The notes below the pieces were generated by a model. It made no database searches and was not told where the DNA came from. It saw only the letters and a program-made list of their open reading frames with translations. A DNA stretch of 64,000 bases from Septoria linicola. Taxonomy: Eukaryota > Ascomycota > Dothideomycetes > Mycosphaerellales > Mycosphaerellaceae. Each line of letters starts with the position of its first letter. Within the stretch, counting starts at the first letter, position 1. Position numbers and translations under genes: made by a program. The DNA lies in assembly GCA_024114885.1 (NCBI GenBank), contig CP099418.1, positions 5,270,001 to 5,334,000 on the forward strand, written 5' to 3'. Of this stretch, positions 11,332 to 21,003 are shown piece by piece.

Positions 11332-12846
11332 TCACGAGATGTACATGGAGGCTTGTTCCCGCAGCTGATTGGCACTGCGCCCCGCATCCCAGAACAAAGA
11401 CGTAGCTTCCTCAATATCAGAGGCGCTGATGACATTGCCGTCGCTGCCGCGTGCTCGAGCAAGGATACTCGAGGGCGAGAGCAGTTGGAGAGCATATCTC
11501 AGAGATACGGTCTCGCCCCGCTTTGTGAGCTCCTCGAGCGCTTCGGGGCTGAGCGTCGCTGATACTTTGAGTGCCTGCGGATTGTCCGCGAGTTGCGGTG
11601 CAGTGGGCGTTGCGAATTCGAGTTTCGCTCGTGTTTGGATGATCGTGCGGATCTCGTTCGCAGTGTATGGGTGCGTGGGCACAATGAGTAGACGTGCGAG
11701 AAGATCTGGTGGAATGCCGTGAGCAGAGATCAGGCCTGGGTCGTTGGCTTGCACTGAGCCTGTGCCTCGTATCGTCGTCTGTCCGCGGTTCGAAGCAAGG
11801 ATCACGATGGGCGAGATTGTAGATTCCAGGGCTCGATTGAGGTAGGTGAAACATTCAATGTCGAGCATGTGCACTTCGTCGATGAAGAGCACACCAGGCA
11901 CCAGCTCCGCGATGCCCTGATCAATGTACTTGTTGACAACCTTATTGATTTCGCCTCGCAGCTTTTCCGTGATTTCAGTCTTGCGCGGCTTCATCAATTG
12001 TCCCATCATGCTCATGACATCCTGACCACCTTGCGGTCTCGCATTGGCTACGTCCAGGTCGTGCAGTGTCACATCCTGGACAATGTCCTTCTTCTTGTGC
12101 ACGTCACCCTTTGGCACTGGCACGTACTCCTCGGCTTCCAGGTCAAATTCTGTCGAGAACGCGTCTGATCGGCCTACCCTCTTGACGGCGCCTGTATTCG
12201 CTTCAATGTAGATGACGTCGCCCAACCTGACGCGCTCCTTCTGTATAGCCTCATAGATGCTGGGGTCTAATCTAAGCTTCTTTGTGCCTTTCGAACTTCG
12301 CAATGTGATAAGCAGGTGTGAGATGGTTCGTCCATATGCGCCCAGTGGGTTCTCGGTCTCCTCGGGCGATAGTTCCGCAACCTCGCCCTCGTACACTTCC
12401 TTTCGTTCTTGTACACGCAGCCCAATGGCCCTCCGGAAGTTCTCCATCAAAGCCTCGGTCTTCTTGACTTCAGCGCTATACACTTCGCTTCCAGTCATGG
12501 GACAAAATGGCACTTTCGTTCCTAGCTCCTGGCTTACTGCCAGCGCGAGCGCGGTCTTTCCAGTTCCCGGCCCTCCCGCTAGCATGACAGCCTTGCCTGC
12601 CATCTTCTTCGCCCGAATGAGGTCGACGACCACACCGCATGCTTCTCGCGCAGCCGTCTGTCCGACGAAACCCTGCCCATTGGGGTCTGCCGTGCCATCT
12701 GGTCGCAAGCCTAGCCCTTTGATGTGTGAATGTGCTGCTGTCCGGTTCTCGCGCGAGTTTGTTTGTCGCACTTCGCTGATTTGCACTGGCTTACTGCCGG
12801 TCTGCGCAGCTGATGGTCCTGGCGCGACGGCTCCATTCGTGGCCAT
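11332..12846 (-). CDS. RVB1: RuvB-like AAA+ ATPase 1 (pontin)
   Basis: Subunit of the Rvb1/Rvb2 hetero-hexamer found in INO80, SWR1 and R2TP, acting in chromatin remodelling and box C/D snoRNP assembly. It is an intronless 504-aa frame from the ATG at 12844-12846; an upstream in-frame ATG at 12870 would add eight residues. The family start VQISEVRQTNSRENR lies at 21-35 after a short Ala/Gly/Pro-rich extension. Walker A GGPGTGKT is at 91-98 and Walker B LFIDE at 320-324, with the OB-fold insertion (domain II) between them and sensor-1 ILASNRGQ after. The sequence around SEVRQTN and the C-terminal FWDAGRSANQL region favour Rvb1 over Rvb2. It is divergent from ISA1. Confidence 0.95.
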   Translation of the reverse strand: MATNGAVAPGPSAAQTGSKPVQISEVRQTNSRENRTAAHSHIKGLGLRPDGTADPNGQGFVGQTAAREACGVVVDLIRAKKMAGKAVMLAGGPGTGKTALALAVSQELGTKVPFCPMTGSEVYSAEVKKTEALMENFRRAIGLRVQERKEVYEGEVAELSPEETENPLGAYGRTISHLLITLRSSKGTKKLRLDPSIYEAIQKERVRLGDVIYIEANTGAVKRVGRSDAFSTEFDLEAEEYVPVPKGDVHKKKDIVQDVTLHDLDVANARPQGGQDVMSMMGQLMKPRKTEITEKLRGEINKVVNKYIDQGIAELVPGVLFIDEVHMLDIECFTYLNRALESTISPIVILASNRGQTTIRGTGSVQANDPGLISAHGIPPDLLARLLIVPTHPYTANEIRTIIQTRAKLEFATPTAPQLADNPQALKVSATLSPEALEELTKRGETVSLRYALQLLSPSSILARARGSDGNVISASDIEEATSLFWDAGRSANQLREQASMYIS

Positions 12847-13289
12847 GATGTTTGCGATCCAGAGGATCACTCCCTCGAGTGCCTAAAGCCTGAGATTCAG
12901 GTAGTAACGGTAACAGTAGGGACTCGTTCCAAATGGTAAGAGATGTCGAAGTGGCGGAATTGGTCGTTTGGATGTTTGGATGGCTGGGAAGTATTGAGTA
13001 GGAAAAGTTGACCTGGCAAAGAGCAACGCGCTGGAAGCTCTCACCAGAACGCGAAAAGTGCAGCCTTACACTGTGTTAGGCACTTCTCGGTTTCGTTCCT
13101 CTGAGTGGAGCCAGACAGCCAATGAGAGAAAGGCTATTCTCATTATGAACGACAGGGTTTTGAGCCGCAATTAGCAGCACGTCACGGCCCTCGGTCATGC
13201 TGCACAGTAATCAACTCTGCCTACCATCTAACCCAAACACCACTCTCTACACAGCTGTCCTCCACATCTCTTGGATACCACACATCGCC
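12847..13289. other. Shared RVB1/ISA1 promoter region
   Basis: 443 bp between the two divergent starts. A CCAAT pentamer lies at 13119-13123, about 170 bp before the ISA1 ATG. CCAAT is the site of the Hap/CBC complex, which together with HapX controls iron genes in ascomycetes. A single pentamer is weak evidence. Confidence 0.4.
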
Positions 13290-14108
13290 ATGGCCACACT
13301 AAGGACGTCCGCGCCCTCAATATCCACCATCTTCCGCTTCACAGCTCAGCCCGCGGCGACAAGACGATGTACACATTGCCTCAAAGCACAGCGATGTCCG
13401 TTTTCGTCCTTTCAATCACGAGCAGCCTCTTCAAAGCGCCCATTGATGACCGAATCGACACAACGACCTCAGACGCTAGGCCCGGAGATGCCGCCACCCA
13501 AGAATAGCGGTGCACCAGAAACTAGCATATCCGGAAGTTCACAACACACATGGCCACCCACAGCGCCATGGCAAAGAAAGGACAGTCCACCTAGCATAGC
13601 TTTGGGAGAGCTTGAGGCACAGAAGAGCAAGGCGACGGCAGGGTCAACGACGGCTACCAAAACTGCAACCACTCCTGAACCCTCAGCGGCGAAACCGAAA
13701 AAGAGCAAACTCAGAGCGAGAAAGGCACCAATCAAGCTATCGCCCAAGGCAGTAGAGCAGTTGAAGGAACTATTCGAGCAGCCGGAAAGCAAACTCATCC
13801 GGATAGGTGTGAAGAACAGAGGATGCAGCGGGCTAGCGTACCACTTGGAGTATGTTGACAAACCTGGAGCCTTTGACGAGACTGTGGAGCAGGATGGAGT
13901 CAAAGTCCTAATTGATAGCAAGGCACTCTTCAGCATAATTGGAAGTGAGATGGACTGGCTGGAGGACAAGCTTAGTGCGCGGTTCATTTTCAAGAACCCC
14001 AACATCAGTGAGTACTTTCTGTTTTTGCCACTAGCTGAAGCTGAATGAACGCTAACGTGGTCAACAGCGGAACAATGTGGTTGTGGCGAATCGTTCAGCA
14101 TATCATAG
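13290..14108 (+). CDS. ISA1: Mitochondrial iron-sulfur assembly protein, A-type carrier
   Basis: Matrix A-type Fe-S scaffold needed for [4Fe-4S] proteins such as aconitase. Exons 13290-14007 and 14068-14108; 252 aa. The chosen ATG has strong context (gccATGG) and opens an Arg/Ser/Thr-rich, acid-poor presequence; an upstream in-frame ATG at 13197 is less likely. A long Pro/Ser/Thr-rich linker precedes the HesB-like domain, which starts at APIKLSPKAVEQLKEL. The three conserved Cys are present: one in KNRGCSGLAYH and two in EQCGCGESF. The last two are encoded by the 41-nt final exon, so ignoring the intron would give a protein without metal ligands. The stop is TAG 14106-14108. Confidence 0.92.
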
Positions 14109-14256
14109 CCTGAGCACCCCTTGTGCATCTTCCTAATATATGCATTGCACGCGTTCCGAGCGAGAGAAAACCATACAAGGTGTTCCTGCTTTGGTGATCC
14201 CCTCCGTGATCATACCCAACATAGCATGGTAGCAGAATACCATTTACATTGTCCAG

Positions 14257-14792
14257 CTAGAATTTGCCTGGCTCAAAATCCAGCACGCGCACATTCTGAA
14301 TAACATCCTTCAAGCTCGCCCTTCGATGCACGTCAGTCATGATTGATTTCCGCTGACGCCAAAAGCATCATAGCTAGATTGTCACTCACACAAACTCCAA
14401 ATGTGCAGGATCTTTCTCCAAGTAATACTTGCGGTCTTCTTCACTCTCGAACTGGCTTACAAAGCCATGTGAGAAGCCGCCCTACAAGTCACAGCACATG
14501 TTAGCATTTCCCATTCCTCCTCACTTGGGAGATTGATTGTGGGCTCAACTACTTGTAGCCCTTCAGGACTGGTGTCTCGTCCTCCACTGTAAGATGTTAC
14601 GTATGGTTTGTTTGTCGTAGGATGAAGACACTTTTCGGAGAGTGCTAGCATCCGAGTGCAGACCTACATTGCATAATTAATGTCAAATGCTAGATTGTTC
14701 TAGACACCCCATGCGTGTCGACTTACATCTTCCACTTGGTCATGGGTTGTAGAAGGCTTGAATTCGAACAAGACAATGTGAATGATTGCCAT
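14257..14792 (-). CDS. Stress-responsive A/B barrel (Dabb) domain protein, 110 aa
   Basis: Small ferredoxin-like barrel protein of the Dabb family, which usually dimerises; catalytic role unknown. Exons in transcription order are 14792-14727, 14663-14553, 14481-14390 and 14320-14257, giving 333 nt with consistent phases. It begins MAIIHIVLFEFKP and continues with the conserved RDTSPEGLQGGFSHGF joined across intron 2, the FESEEDRKYYLEKDPAH segment and a C-terminal VRVLDFEPGKF. This order and spacing are typical of the family. Four exons in 110 codons explain why no long frame is visible. A TGACGTCA site lies 72 bp upstream of the ATG. Confidence 0.85.
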
Positions 14793-14863
14793 CTTATTGG
14801 ATCGTTTTGTTGTGAGTCGTGTTCCTAGTCAACGTGAAGTGTAAGGTGCAGCTTGGAAATAGG

Positions 14864-14871
14864 TGACGTCA
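14864..14871. promoter_or_regulatory. CRE-type palindrome TGACGTCA
   Basis: Perfect 8-bp cAMP-response/ATF site located 72 bp upstream of the Dabb gene ATG and ~270 bp upstream of DSC3. In ascomycetes such sites bind ATF/CREB-type bZIP factors (Sko1, AtfA) in osmotic and oxidative stress, which would suit a stress-responsive gene. The match is exact; binding is inference. Confidence 0.4.
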
Positions 14872-15137
14872 AAAATTGAAGGAGCACTTGTAGTGAGCTA
14901 TTCCTGCTGTTTCTGTGTCGTCGTGTACACTTTTCCGAGCTGTCGAAATGGCACAAGGCGAATATAGTGTTCGTTTTAGAGAAACAGTAACGCCTACATG
15001 GTAATGATGCAACGCGCCGACATGCTTCTACCACCAACACGTCGAGCTTGAGCGACTATCGGAAGCTGCGGCAAGACTAACGACGTAATACCAGAGCAGC
15101 AGCTCGCCGACTGCAGTGATACCGTCCTCACACGATC

Positions 15138-16007
15138 ATGCCACAAGCCGACAAAACGATCGATGTCGTGGTGCGATTTTCAACATCCAACCCGGATGTG
15201 GTGTTGAACGTCACCAACCCAGAGCATGTCTCGATCGCGTCGCTGAAGCAGCAAATACGCGACCAATTGCCAGCTCCCGCAGCCAATGCCCGATTGCGGC
15301 TGATACACTCTGGGAAGGTCCTCATCAACGATGCTGCGCTGTCGAAGAGCGTAGTGACCACAAAGCCTCCGCCTGTACGCGACGATGAGAACAAGAGCGC
15401 AAAGGCGAAGGGGAAGCAGCCGGTACGAGAGATTGTGGCAGTCGCGCCGAGAGTCTACATACATTGCTCTATAGGCGATGCGCTATCGATCGAAGAGCTC
15501 GCAGAAGAGAGACAGGCTGCTGAAGCATCAGACGCTGCACTTTTATCAAAGACTGCGGCCGTCATTGCCACGGTCCAACAGCAGCAGCAAGACCATGAGA
15601 CAACAACAGCTCCTGCCCCTCGTGGCTTCGACCGCCTGCTCTCAGCTGGCTTTAGTGCTGCTGATGTGGCTAACCTGAGGGCACAGTTCCTGGCGATACA
15701 AGCACATAGTCACACGCCAGATACCATGCCGGTCGGCCAGGAGCTCTTATCATTGGAAGAGAGGTGGCTTGACCAGGGGTCCAGCTCAGGTGCAGGTGAT
15801 GCGCAAGATGCTGGTGGCTTCACATCTGAGGACTCTGGTGGGCTTGAGGATATGCTGTGGGGAAATTTGATTGGGTTCTTCTGGCCGATAGGAGGCGCGT
15901 TCTGGCTCATGCGAGAGGAAGGTGTCTGGAGTCGGAGGAGGCAGATCTCGGTGCTTATGGGCTTCCTGATCAATGTCACCCTTGGCATCTCACGATTGTT
16001 GAGCTGA
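15138..16007 (+). CDS. dsc3: DSC E3 ubiquitin ligase complex subunit 3
   Basis: Subunit of the Golgi/ER Dsc E3 ligase that triggers SREBP cleavage and degrades orphan membrane proteins. Intronless, 289 aa. The N-terminal ubiquitin-like domain (about residues 8-75) carries IDVVVRFSTSNPDVVLNV and RLRLIHSGKVL. The central segment has the conserved RVYIHCSIGD, and a GFDRLLSAGFSAADVANLR helix marks the DUF2407 C-terminal domain. Two C-terminal hydrophobic helices (LIGFFWPIGGAFWLM and the ISVLMGFLINVTLGISRLL region) anchor it in the membrane. The stop is only 7 nt from the stop of the opposite-strand RCC1-repeat gene. Confidence 0.88.
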   Translation: MPQADKTIDVVVRFSTSNPDVVLNVTNPEHVSIASLKQQIRDQLPAPAANARLRLIHSGKVLINDAALSKSVVTTKPPPVRDDENKSAKAKGKQPVREIVAVAPRVYIHCSIGDALSIEELAEERQAAEASDAALLSKTAAVIATVQQQQQDHETTTAPAPRGFDRLLSAGFSAADVANLRAQFLAIQAHSHTPDTMPVGQELLSLEERWLDQGSSSGAGDAQDAGGFTSEDSGGLEDMLWGNLIGFFWPIGGAFWLMREEGVWSRRRQISVLMGFLINVTLGISRLLS

Positions 16008-16014
16008 GATATAC

Positions 16015-17184
16015 TCAGATGCTCTTTGAGCGTGCTACCCAAGCCAGGGAGAAGTCTGGGCCGCAGACAGTGTCTCGCACGCCGGCCAATTCCTCGACCA
16101 TTTGGAAGTCCTCCACAAATTCTTCTCCGAAGGCGATGCCAAGCTGACCATTGGAGTTGTTGCCGGCAGCGTACAGTTGGCCATTCTCTGCAACCACAGC
16201 GATATGGTCGCTGCCAATACTGACGCCGGTTATATCCAGAGGTTCGTCGTCGTTGCCGCCTGTTATGTTCACGAGATTGACCTCGTCTGGCTCTAGGAAT
16301 TTGACACCACTGTCGCTTCCGGGAGATGCGGCGCCCCAAACGTAAAGTGCTCCATCTTCAGACAGTGCTGCTGCCTGCCATCCACCTGCGGCGATCGAGA
16401 CAACCTTTAATCCTCCTACGGCTTGAACCTCGCCCGGCACACTGCTGTGCACCGCGCCTTCACCTGATATGCTTCGGCCCAATGATCTGTACCTCGAATC
16501 GCCCCTAAAGCTGTCAGCCAACTCTACCTCCCGTTGCAAGTGATGTGCGACTCACCAGGTCCAAACACATCCTGACTCCATAAGCAGCACAAAGTTCGCT
16601 GTGTTGGCCACAAGTGACTTCGGTCTGCCCGGCAGCATGTGATGACCAATTGAATAGGTACCATCACCAACAGGATCTTGGTACCATTTCTGGAAGTTCT
16701 CGAGTGACTCGAACTCGGTCAAATGACAAAGATTACCGTTTGGCGCCTGCTTTGCAATCATGGCGATGCGTCCATTTGATGCTCGAGCTAGACGAGCAAT
16801 GCGAGGCGATGACTCGTTGCCCTTGCGCACCAGGCTCTGCTTACCATTGGCTTCTCCCTTGACAAGATAGAGGTTCCCTTCAGTGTCCACACAGGCCTTC
16901 AACCCATCGTGGTCTCCGATCGCTGATGTCAGATTTTGTGCAGCATCTTCGAGGTTGTCATCGATCTGCTGGAATCCGCGGCTGACTATGCGATTCCCAT
17001 CGACGAGCACAACAGTGCTCCACTCAGCAAAGAGTACTCGGCAGTTGGAGTTCTTAGCCTCATAAATGACCTCGAACGACTTCAAGTCATTCTTGGTGTT
17101 TGCGCTGAGCTGTTGATGCGCATTGAAGCCTGCTCCGTACAACGTCGGAGCATTGCCCATGTCTGCCTCTCGACTCGAAGTCAT
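16015..17184 (-). CDS. RCC1-repeat (ATS1-like) beta-propeller protein, 372 aa
   Basis: Beta-propeller protein of the RCC1/BLIP-II class, similar in layout to yeast Ats1; likely a small-GTPase or tubulin-related regulator. Exon 1 is 17184-16556 and exon 2 is 16504-16015, with a 51-nt intron. The start is the ATG at 17184 (MTSSREAD); an in-frame ATG at 17160 begins MGNAPTLYGAG and may be used instead. Blade motifs seen are LYGAGFNAHQQL, ESGCVWTWGDSRYRSLG (formed across the intron), GALYVWGAASPG, and NGQLYAAGNNSNGQLG near the C-terminus. Several inner blades are divergent. No nuclear signal is evident. Confidence 0.8.
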
Positions 17185-17503
17185 ATTGGGTAGTGGTACA
17201 TGTGCAATGTATCTTTGACTACTGACAGCTTCGTGCTAAGAAAGGTTGTCCCCACATTTTCGCCCCGCTTTCGTGCAGGCGAGCTGTTCCTCGACGCAGA
17301 GCAAGGCAGACCTTATATGGCTGTCCGGTAGTTAGCTCGCTAGGGCTGTACATCATGAGGGGGACCACAGTATGAAGTAATGTATCTAAGCCATTGGTCA
17401 GACATGATCGACCCACTCCACCTCGTCCATAACTACAAAGATCAGCAACGCTGCTGCCGTTGCTGAGCAGAGAATACATCAACTGACTGCACATTGGAGC
17501 ACC

Positions 17504-18597
17504 ATGGCAAACACAAAGACAGTCAACGTGCCACATCTTGGCGGCATCGATGCCGCCTACCAGATGCCATATTCTTACGATGCCTCGAAGCCAACTGCGG
17601 TGCTCGTCAACAGCTTCACAACCTCCAGCGAGCTGTACAAGTCGCAATATGCGAACAAGGAGTTGACAGATGCCATGAATCTCATCTCCATCGAGCTTCT
17701 GGGGCACGGGCAGACGTACGCGACATATAGTTCATAACCCCTAAGACAAGCGACTCGCTAATGCAGGTCCAGACGGACCAAATCTGAGAACTTTACGTAC
17801 TGGGACACTGCTATCATGAATCTACAAGTCCTCGAAGCTCTCGGAATCACAGGCAAGATCTTCGTGCTCGGCACTAGCCAAGGTGGATGGATCTGTGTCC
17901 GCATGGCACTGCTTGCTCCAGAGAAGGTAGGCAGCGAATGTCATGTCAATGCTATGCCTGAAAAACGCCTAACAACCCACCTGCACAACAGATCAGCGGC
18001 ATCATCCCCCTCGGCACATCAATGGACTACGAATCCTCTCGTACCCGCGCCCTCGGCTGCTGGGGAGGCTTCGATGCCCTCGCCGGCACAATCAAAGAGT
18101 GGACCACCAACACCCCCACGCCCGACTTCTTTCCCTCTGCGGACTATTGCAATTTCCTGATTGACGTGGGATTTGGCCAGGATTGTCCCGCCGAGACGAG
18201 GAAGTTCTGGACTGAGACGATTCAAGCTAATTATAAAGGGGATGATGGGAGGAGGAGAGGGCGGATGGCAGCGATCAATTTGCGCGAGAGAGATGGATTG
18301 CATTCGAGGTTGTCGGATGTGAAGTGTCCGGTATTGTGGATGCATGGAACGAGCGATCAGGTTTATAGTGTAAGTCTTTTCCTTCAATCGCTACTGTTGA
18401 GAGTGTTTGGATGGACATGAAAAGCTGACAATTGTGTTTTTGAACAGGTCGCCAACGCGAAGGAGGAAATTGAGTTATTCACAAACTGCGATGCGAAGCT
18501 GCAAGTTGTCGAGGGAGGACAGCACTTTCTGTCGTTCAGTCACCCAGAAGTTGTGGATAAGGCGTTGTTGGAATTTGTCAATAAGCATGGTCAGTAG
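17504..18597 (+). CDS. Alpha/beta hydrolase, 299 aa
   Basis: Probable soluble serine hydrolase, substrate unknown. Exons 17504-17715, 17767-17926, 17992-18369 and 18448-18597; phases agree and total 900 nt. The core elements are in order: LLGHGQTSRR near the oxyanion region (first two exons joined), the nucleophile elbow GTSQGGW, the acid in WMHGTSDQVYS just before intron 3, and the catalytic His in VVEGGQHFLSF in the last exon. No signal peptide is seen. The opposite-strand frame 17219-17707 is a shadow. Confidence 0.85.
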
Positions 18598-18784
18598 GCA
18601 GCAAGTGTATAGGATTGTGGAGAGCATTGTTTGTTTGAGACAACTGTTTGCTATCTATCATGATCAGGCTCCAGGCACGAAACCTAAAAGACTGACTAGG
18701 CAGCAAAGAGACATATAGTATTCGATTGTGACACTGATAAAACTGTAGCTGAACAGCTCTTGGCTGTAGGTCATCACATCTTCA

Positions 18785-19549
18785 ATGGATAATCACGCGT
18801 TCTTCCGACTTCCAGCTGAATTGCGACTGACCATCTACGACGACGTCTTCGCCCCAACTAAAACACGTCCTCTGTACATCGACCGCCACATTTGGAGCTG
18901 GACGGAAGCATGCCTGAAGCAAACGAGGTCCCGAAACTGCCACGCTCTCCTCCTCGTCTGTCGCCGGATGCACAACGAGGTTCAAAACTTCCTGTTTTCC
19001 AGACACGAACTCCAGTTCTACACCACCTCGCCCAGCATCACGCAAGACAAAGTCCGGAAACAAGTCTGCAAAATCGAAGATTACAAGAACGTTTTTATGC
19101 ACGTCCAGCGGCTTCGTTTGAAGATCTTTGTGGAATGCAAGCATGACGAGGATACACTTCTAGCTCTAATGGCGTATCTGAAAGCAGTCTTCGCCGAACG
19201 ACAACTCCCACTCAAAGCACTGCACATTGAGATGTGTGCTTCAGAGCCGAAGTATCCCAGACAGACTTTAATCATTCCCAAGTTTCGTGGGCACACTGCG
19301 GTCCTGTATGCGGCGCAGGGTCTTCGATCTTTTGGGTTGACGACTTTTCACTTCCATGGTGGGTTCTCCGGGGTAAGAAGTGAGGATGCGATTGAGGCGT
19401 TGATAGCGCATGCTAGCAAGGAGGAACAGTTGAATTCTTCGGATGATACTCAGGAAAAGGCCCTGAAGAGGCTGAGTGGAGCGTGGGCGGCTGCGCAGCC
19501 TGCGTGGTATTGTCCTAGGCTGATTAGCAGTATGTGGCTACTAGTATGA
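18785..19549 (+). CDS. F-box-like / 2EXR-type protein, 254 aa
   Basis: The N-terminus FFRLPAELRLTIYDDVF is the F-box-like motif seen in many expanded fungal families; these may be substrate adaptors of SCF ligases, but most have no known role. The remainder carries LLLVCRRMHNEVQNFLF, another usual element, then a mixed alpha/beta region. The reading frame ends SMWLLV-stop. A GTATGT at 19531 could instead be a splice donor whose acceptor before 19598 would end the protein two codons later, so the last residues are uncertain. No transmembrane segment. Confidence 0.65.
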   Translation: MDNHAFFRLPAELRLTIYDDVFAPTKTRPLYIDRHIWSWTEACLKQTRSRNCHALLLVCRRMHNEVQNFLFSRHELQFYTTSPSITQDKVRKQVCKIEDYKNVFMHVQRLRLKIFVECKHDEDTLLALMAYLKAVFAERQLPLKALHIEMCASEPKYPRQTLIIPKFRGHTAVLYAAQGLRSFGLTTFHFHGGFSGVRSEDAIEALIAHASKEEQLNSSDDTQEKALKRLSGAWAAAQPAWYCPRLISSMWLLV

Positions 19550-19699
19550 CGCGATTACGATATGTAGTACGTGGTGTACTGCTGATGGATTAAAAGGTTA
19601 GAATGTACAAATGAGGCCAAGTGGTGTGCCTCTAGTCCCAGCAATGCTCCATAACCTAATCCCAGAAGAACGCCGATATCATGCAAAGCCGTGGCCCTT

Positions 19700-20439
19700 T
19701 CATCGGAATTTGTTCACGACGACTGCGATGATGAGAATCACCAGGACGGTTATGATCGCAACTGTGATAATCTTGTTCGTCGCCATTCTGTGATGTGGTC
19801 AGCTTGATGGCTCTGTTGATGGCATCACCACAGACTTGGTATGTACCTTCTTGCCATGCTCTTCAATGTCTTATTACTCCTGTCGGTGTAGCCTTCGCTC
19901 TCTAGAAGCGTGCCGCGGGTGTGCTCGATAGTCTCTCGTTGTCTGCTAAGATCTGCCAACGTGTTCCTTCCAATATCCTCTGTCTCGAGAGCGATGCGTT
20001 GCGACTCTCTAAGCCGCCCGCTCGACCTTTCGAGTCTGTCTGTGCCGCTCAACAGCTGCTGCCTTTGCTCTAGCTGGTCGTCCTGCGTGGGATTGTCCGT
20101 ATACCGCTTTCCAAACAATGCCTGGCGGTCATCGTTCGACAGACTCTTCAGCTTTCGCTTCGCGGCATCTACGTCGCTTTCATAATTTCGGAATCGCTGG
20201 TTAACCTTCACTTTCGAAGCTTGAGGGATGTTCTGTTTCTCGAGGCGCATGGAGTCGAGCAGTTCGCGCGCTTCCTCCAGCGCTCGTTCTGCTTGAGCGA
20301 CATATGCTTTACGCTGCTCTCCGGACAGCTCAGGAATCTGATCGAGCTTCTGCGACACATCTGCCTGGACCAGCTTGAGTTCTGCTTCGTAGTTGCTGAA
20401 CAGTTCGGAACCGGCTTCGGTGTCGAGTGGGTTGGACAT
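19700..20439 (-). CDS. VTI1: Qb-SNARE of the Vti1 family
   Basis: Tail-anchored SNARE for Golgi-to-endosome/vacuole and intra-Golgi fusion. Exon 1 is 20439-19847 and exon 2 is 19787-19700 (intron 59 nt); 226 aa. An N-terminal Vti three-helix domain spans about residues 10-100. The SNARE motif runs roughly 135-195 (DRLERSSGRLRESQRIALET through RETIEHTRGTLLESEG). The final short exon supplies the membrane anchor (KIITVAIITVLVILIIAVVV). Without the intron the protein would lack its anchor. Confidence 0.93.
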
Positions 20440-21003
20440 GGTCGCTGATTGTCTGCGATCCTACGAAGAGCAAATGGTACTGGCTGTGAGCGTGTCCTTT
20501 GCTTTAAGGCGAGGCGAGATTGTTCCTGTCGATATCTTTAAGATTGCTGTCGAATGTGGATGGCGAGTGATGCTACGTCGGTGCCTCCAGCTGGTCGCAG
20601 TCCAGGCGAAGTGTGGCGCAGTCGTCGTGAAGCTCAAAGGGACAAAGCGTGGCCTTCACGTGCTCCGATGCGTCTCCCAGAACCACAACATGCGGCTTTC
20701 ACTTCACTTTCCCATATCGCTACTCAATCACCATGAATGGGCTTGCTTTTCCTCAAGTTTCAACGTCGCCCGCACATCGTCGCTACGTTAGAGGTGGTTG
20801 GCGGGCAGGGTGAACCCATGGCTTAAGTAGACTTTGGCGACAGCCACTCGTCAAATTCCGGGCAGTCTCCCCATCACCACTTTCTCAACATCGTGATTTC
20901 TCCTGCCAGATGTTCCTGCTATCTTCCGGCATGTTTAGTTAAGCCGTTCTTGTCTATTGAGATAACACGACATCAAAACAACATACCAAACCGCGCACTC
21001 AAG
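20440..21003. other. Shared promoter region, VTI1 / FAD oxidase
   Basis: 564 bp between divergent starts. The frame at 20393-20791 reads through it but overlaps VTI1 antisense and encodes no recognisable product. Nothing else is claimed. Confidence 0.45.

Noticed and set aside
13469..14128. 219-codon frame on the - strand
   Set aside because: Antisense of ISA1, whose Cys motifs and splice structure are convincing.
17219..17707. 162-codon frame on the - strand
   Set aside because: Overlaps the first exon and promoter of the alpha/beta hydrolase; no recognisable features.
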